Below are positions 6,622-8,606 of a stretch of 8,606 nucleotides of DNA, piece by piece. Position 1 is the first letter of the stretch. Every line of letters starts with the position of its first letter. The translations under genes were made by a program, and so were the position numbers. Under the pieces are notes generated by a model that saw only the letters and a list, made by a program, of their open reading frames with translations, did no database searches and was not told the DNA's origin. Origin of the DNA: an uncultured Clostridia bacterium (lineage in GTDB: Bacteria > Bacillota > Clostridia > Christensenellales > Borkfalkiaceae); contig USSJ01000037.1 of NCBI GenBank assembly GCA_900557285.1, positions 1 to 8,606 of the forward strand, in the 5' to 3' direction.

Positions 6622-6650
6622 TTGCATAACATGATTGTTTGTGATATAAT
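6622..6650 (+). promoter_or_regulatory. Extended -10 promoter of the pilin-like gene
   Basis: TTGCAT (6622-6627), a 17-base spacer, then TGA-TATAAT (6642-6650), which is an extended -10 element. The start is expected near 6657, about 169 nt before the ATG at 6826. A second TTGACA occurs at 6770-6775 but has no good -10 partner. Confidence 0.7.
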
Positions 6651-6718
6651 CTGTTTCGGTAAAATGAATAAGACAATGTTTAAAGTTGCACAGAGACGGT
6701 AAGAGAGCCGAGTCGGAT

Positions 6719-6732
6719 TACAGCCGGCTGTA
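6719..6732. repeat. Perfect 14-bp palindrome in the leader
   Basis: TACAGCCGGCTGTA is its own reverse complement over 14 bases with no spacer. Lack of a loop favours a DNA site (dimeric regulator or recombinase) over an RNA hairpin, although part of it also takes part in the attenuator-like pairing. Confidence 0.6.
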
Positions 6733-6753
6733 TTTTTTGCTTCGCAAAAAATA
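6731..6753. repeat. 10-bp perfect inverted repeat next to the palindrome
   Basis: TATTTTTTGC (6731-6740) and GCAAAAAATA (6744-6753) flank a 3-base spacer, ttc. It shares two bases with the 14-bp palindrome. No T run follows, so it is not an ordinary terminator. An operator or leader hairpin is possible. Confidence 0.6.
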
Positions 6754-6825
6754 TTCTCATTATTAGCCTTTGACAAAACGGCAAAAGCCATAAGCTATTG
6801 CAGAAAAATTATTAGGAGGGTATTT

Positions 6826-8604
6826 ATGATGTTTCATCACACAAATGCGCCTTCTGCCACAGGCAAGAAGAACAAATCTTCTTTGAATGCGGCATTGCGG
6901 CGCGCATTCACGATTACAGAACTTGTGATCGTGATCGCAGTCATCGCGATTCTGGCGGCGGTACTGATCCCTACGTTTACCAATCTGATCAACCGTGCCA
7001 ACGAATCGGCAGACATTCAGATGGTAAAGAATCTGAACACCATTCTTTCTTCGGAAGAAGCGCTCGGCAACCGCGCGGACACGATTGACGAAGCACTCGA
7101 ACAGGCGTTGGACGGTGGGTATAAGGTGGAAAATCTCACCCCTACGAGCGACGGGAACGATATCGTGTGGGACGCGGTAAACAACCGCTTTGCGCTTGTC
7201 GACAGTGACGGCAATAAGATTTACGGCGACGCCCTGACGCCCGACCCCATCAGCGGTCAGGATTATTGGAAGATCACAAATGATTTTAGCAAAACTTCCG
7301 ACAATACATTTTCGTGGTATCTTACGGAAGACGCCGAGCTGCCGACAGACTCTGCAAGCGGCTCACTGGAAGTAACGTCGAGCATTAATTTAAGCGCCTT
7401 CCCCGATTTGAAGAGCATAACCGTATCCGATAAAGCAGAAGGCACGATCAACATCACCACCAACAGCGAAGATGTGGAAATTATTGCAGGTAAAACCGAT
7501 TCCGAAACAACTCCAACAATTAACCTGTACGGCACGGCTGGAACTATTAGTGGAGGAAAATCGTCATTCGGAGGATATGCTGGCGGATATTTTGGCATGA
7601 AATCTCTCCATATATACGGCAAGATTGAAGCTATTTATTCTTTCAGCGGACACATCGTTGTTGAGAATGGAGCAGAAGTCAATTATATTGTTTTCAAAAG
7701 TAACGTAAATACGTACAAAAACGACATAAATCTTACGGTCAAAAACGGCGGTAAATTAAATTATCTTGCAACCAGTAACCAAAATGGACTTCAAGATTTA
7801 ACAACTATCTTGAATGATGAAAATACAACCTCTTCCATACAGGTCATTACAGATAGGAAAATTGATAATGATGAGTTTTTTAATGCAGGTGGAATAGGCG
7901 AAGCTGATGCTCCTTATTTGATTTCTAATTCCTCTCAGTTTCAAAATATTCTAGCATACATTTATCTTATTTCATCTGACTCTCAAGACACACTTTACTT
8001 CAAACTTGTAAATGATTTAACTCTTGCAACTCAATATACCACGTCCATATCTGACATGATTCTTGACCTTGCGGGACATACAATTACTGTTAAAGTTGTG
8101 CAAGATGACACAACAAATCCTGATAATCCCATTTACTCAGCATTTAAGATAGTATCCGGTAAAAATCTTACGATTGAAGATTCTGTCGGAGGTGGCGGCA
8201 TTATTACCGCAGATGCTTATATTTCAGAGGATAAAGTGGCGGTTGACTATGTGTTTGACGTTATTGGTGCTACTTCCGATTGTGTACTGACAATCAACGG
8301 CGGTACTTTTACAGGAGTTATGTCCGTTGCGCAGGTAGACAACAGCAGTTCTATTATTGTCAACGGCGGCACATTCTCTGCTTTAGTTCCGAACGAAAAT
8401 GATGTCTACTATGTTTTGAACAAAATTGACGGTTCGGAGGCTACGATTACGGTCAACGGCGGCAGGTTCAAAAACTTTGACCCTGGAAAAGCGAAAACAG
8501 ATCCCGCGGGATCAGCGACATATGTCAGTTATCTGGGAACAGGCTGCACATCTACCGAAGATAACTCCGTAGCGGGCGAAAAATGGTGGGTCGTCACAAA
8601 ATAA
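6826..8604 (+). CDS. Prepilin-like surface protein with large beta-strand repeat C-terminus
   Basis: A complete 592-aa protein. Residues 1-27 are a basic leader ending RRA. RRAFTITELVIVIAVIAIL (25-43) is a type IV prepilin cleavage/methylation site, with cleavage after Ala27 (usually Gly), Phe28 as +1, Glu32 as the +5 glutamate, and a hydrophobic helix to about 52. Residues 53-135 (VKNLNTIL, DEALEQAL, NDIVWDAVNNRFALVDSDG) match the pilin-like stalk common in clostridial proteins. The rest, about 160-592, is beta-rich and Ser/Thr/Asn/Gly-rich. GIGEADAPYLI (356-366) and ILDLAGHTITV (412-422) begin a beta-helix-like region with INGGTF, VNGGTF and VNGGRF at about 490, 512 and 543. It should be processed by a prepilin peptidase and held in or on the envelope, as a minor pilin, pseudopilin or adhesin. 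That role is inferred. AGGAGG at 6814-6819 is six bases before the first ATG, and a second ATG at 6829 is equally usable. G+C drops sharply in the middle. Confidence 0.85.
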   Translation: MMFHHTNAPSATGKKNKSSLNAALRRAFTITELVIVIAVIAILAAVLIPTFTNLINRANESADIQMVKNLNTILSSEEALGNRADTIDEALEQALDGGYKVENLTPTSDGNDIVWDAVNNRFALVDSDGNKIYGDALTPDPISGQDYWKITNDFSKTSDNTFSWYLTEDAELPTDSASGSLEVTSSINLSAFPDLKSITVSDKAEGTINITTNSEDVEIIAGKTDSETTPTINLYGTAGTISGGKSSFGGYAGGYFGMKSLHIYGKIEAIYSFSGHIVVENGAEVNYIVFKSNVNTYKNDINLTVKNGGKLNYLATSNQNGLQDLTTILNDENTTSSIQVITDRKIDNDEFFNAGGIGEADAPYLISNSSQFQNILAYIYLISSDSQDTLYFKLVNDLTLATQYTTSISDMILDLAGHTITVKVVQDDTTNPDNPIYSAFKIVSGKNLTIEDSVGGGGIITADAYISEDKVAVDYVFDVIGATSDCVLTINGGTFTGVMSVAQVDNSSSIIVNGGTFSALVPNENDVYYVLNKIDGSEATITVNGGRFKNFDPGKAKTDPAGSATYVSYLGTGCTSTEDNSVAGEKWWVVTK

Positions 8605-8606
8605 AT

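Larger units (their letters stand above)
6657..6825 (+). promoter_or_regulatory. Long structured leader of the pilin-like gene
   Basis: About 169 nt of untranslated leader. The segment AGCCG (6706-6710) can pair upstream with CGGT (6697-6700) or downstream with CGGCT (6725-6729). These two pairings exclude each other. The downstream hairpin is followed within three bases by six T (6733-6738), like an attenuator. The stem is only 5 bp with a 14-base loop, so it would be a weak terminator. A GGC-aaaa-GCC mini-hairpin (6780-6789) lies nearer the ribosome site AGGAGG (6814-6819). I could not match it to a known riboswitch class. Confidence 0.4.

Noticed and set aside
6657..6738. Possible cyclic-di-GMP (GEMM) riboswitch before the pilin gene
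   Set aside because: ACGGTAAGAGAGCCGAGT loosely recalls the second half of GEMM-I, but the diagnostic GGGCAAACC, GAAA tetraloop and GGGACGCAAAGCC parts are absent, and the leader before it is too short.
1..8606. CRISPR array, tRNA, rRNA or insertion sequence
   Set aside because: I saw no regularly spaced long repeats, no tRNA- or rRNA-like sequence, and no transposase or terminal inverted repeats with target duplication.

Overview
The window looks like chromosome from a low-to-medium G+C Gram-positive bacterium, most likely an uncultured gut-type member of the Clostridia (Bacillota). The signs are strong AGGAGG-type ribosome binding sites, sigma-A promoters with exact TTGACA/TATAAT hexamers, intrinsic terminators, a GH94 sugar phosphorylase, and a clostridial prepilin-type protein with a large beta-strand-rich C-terminus. 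The taxonomy is inferred from gene content and style only.

Layout. At the left edge (1-261, minus) is the N-terminal part of a ZIP-family metal transporter with its own promoter. Next is a minus-strand SGNH/GDSL esterase (571-1674) with a promoter and a perfect-stem terminator. Divergent to it is a small exported SIMPL/DUF541 protein (1979-2629, plus). It converges on a GH94-type glycoside phosphorylase (2943-5219, minus) across a shared two-way terminator that is preceded by 17-nt tandem repeats. A divergent control region of about 310 bp (5220-5530) separates the phosphorylase from a second SGNH hydrolase of a different subfamily (5531-6592, plus). The last gene (6826-8604, plus) is a complete 592-aa prepilin-like surface protein behind a strong extended -10 promoter and a leader of about 170 nt with attenuator-like and palindromic structure.

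How the genes may work together. The phosphorylase and both SGNH hydrolases lack signal peptides and are probably cytoplasmic. An economical reading is a small glycan-use locus: imported acylated (probably acetylated) oligosaccharides are de-esterified by the two hydrolases, and the beta-linked gluco-oligosaccharide is then cut by phosphorolysis. The substrate cannot be read from the sequence. The ZIP transporter and SIMPL protein look unrelated to this. The pilin-like gene is a separate surface-structure unit. The points most worth a second look are its sharp internal composition shift (about 56% to 31% and back to about 50% G+C), its structured leader, the apparently leaderless second SGNH gene, and the Asp-to-Asn change in the first SGNH esterase.
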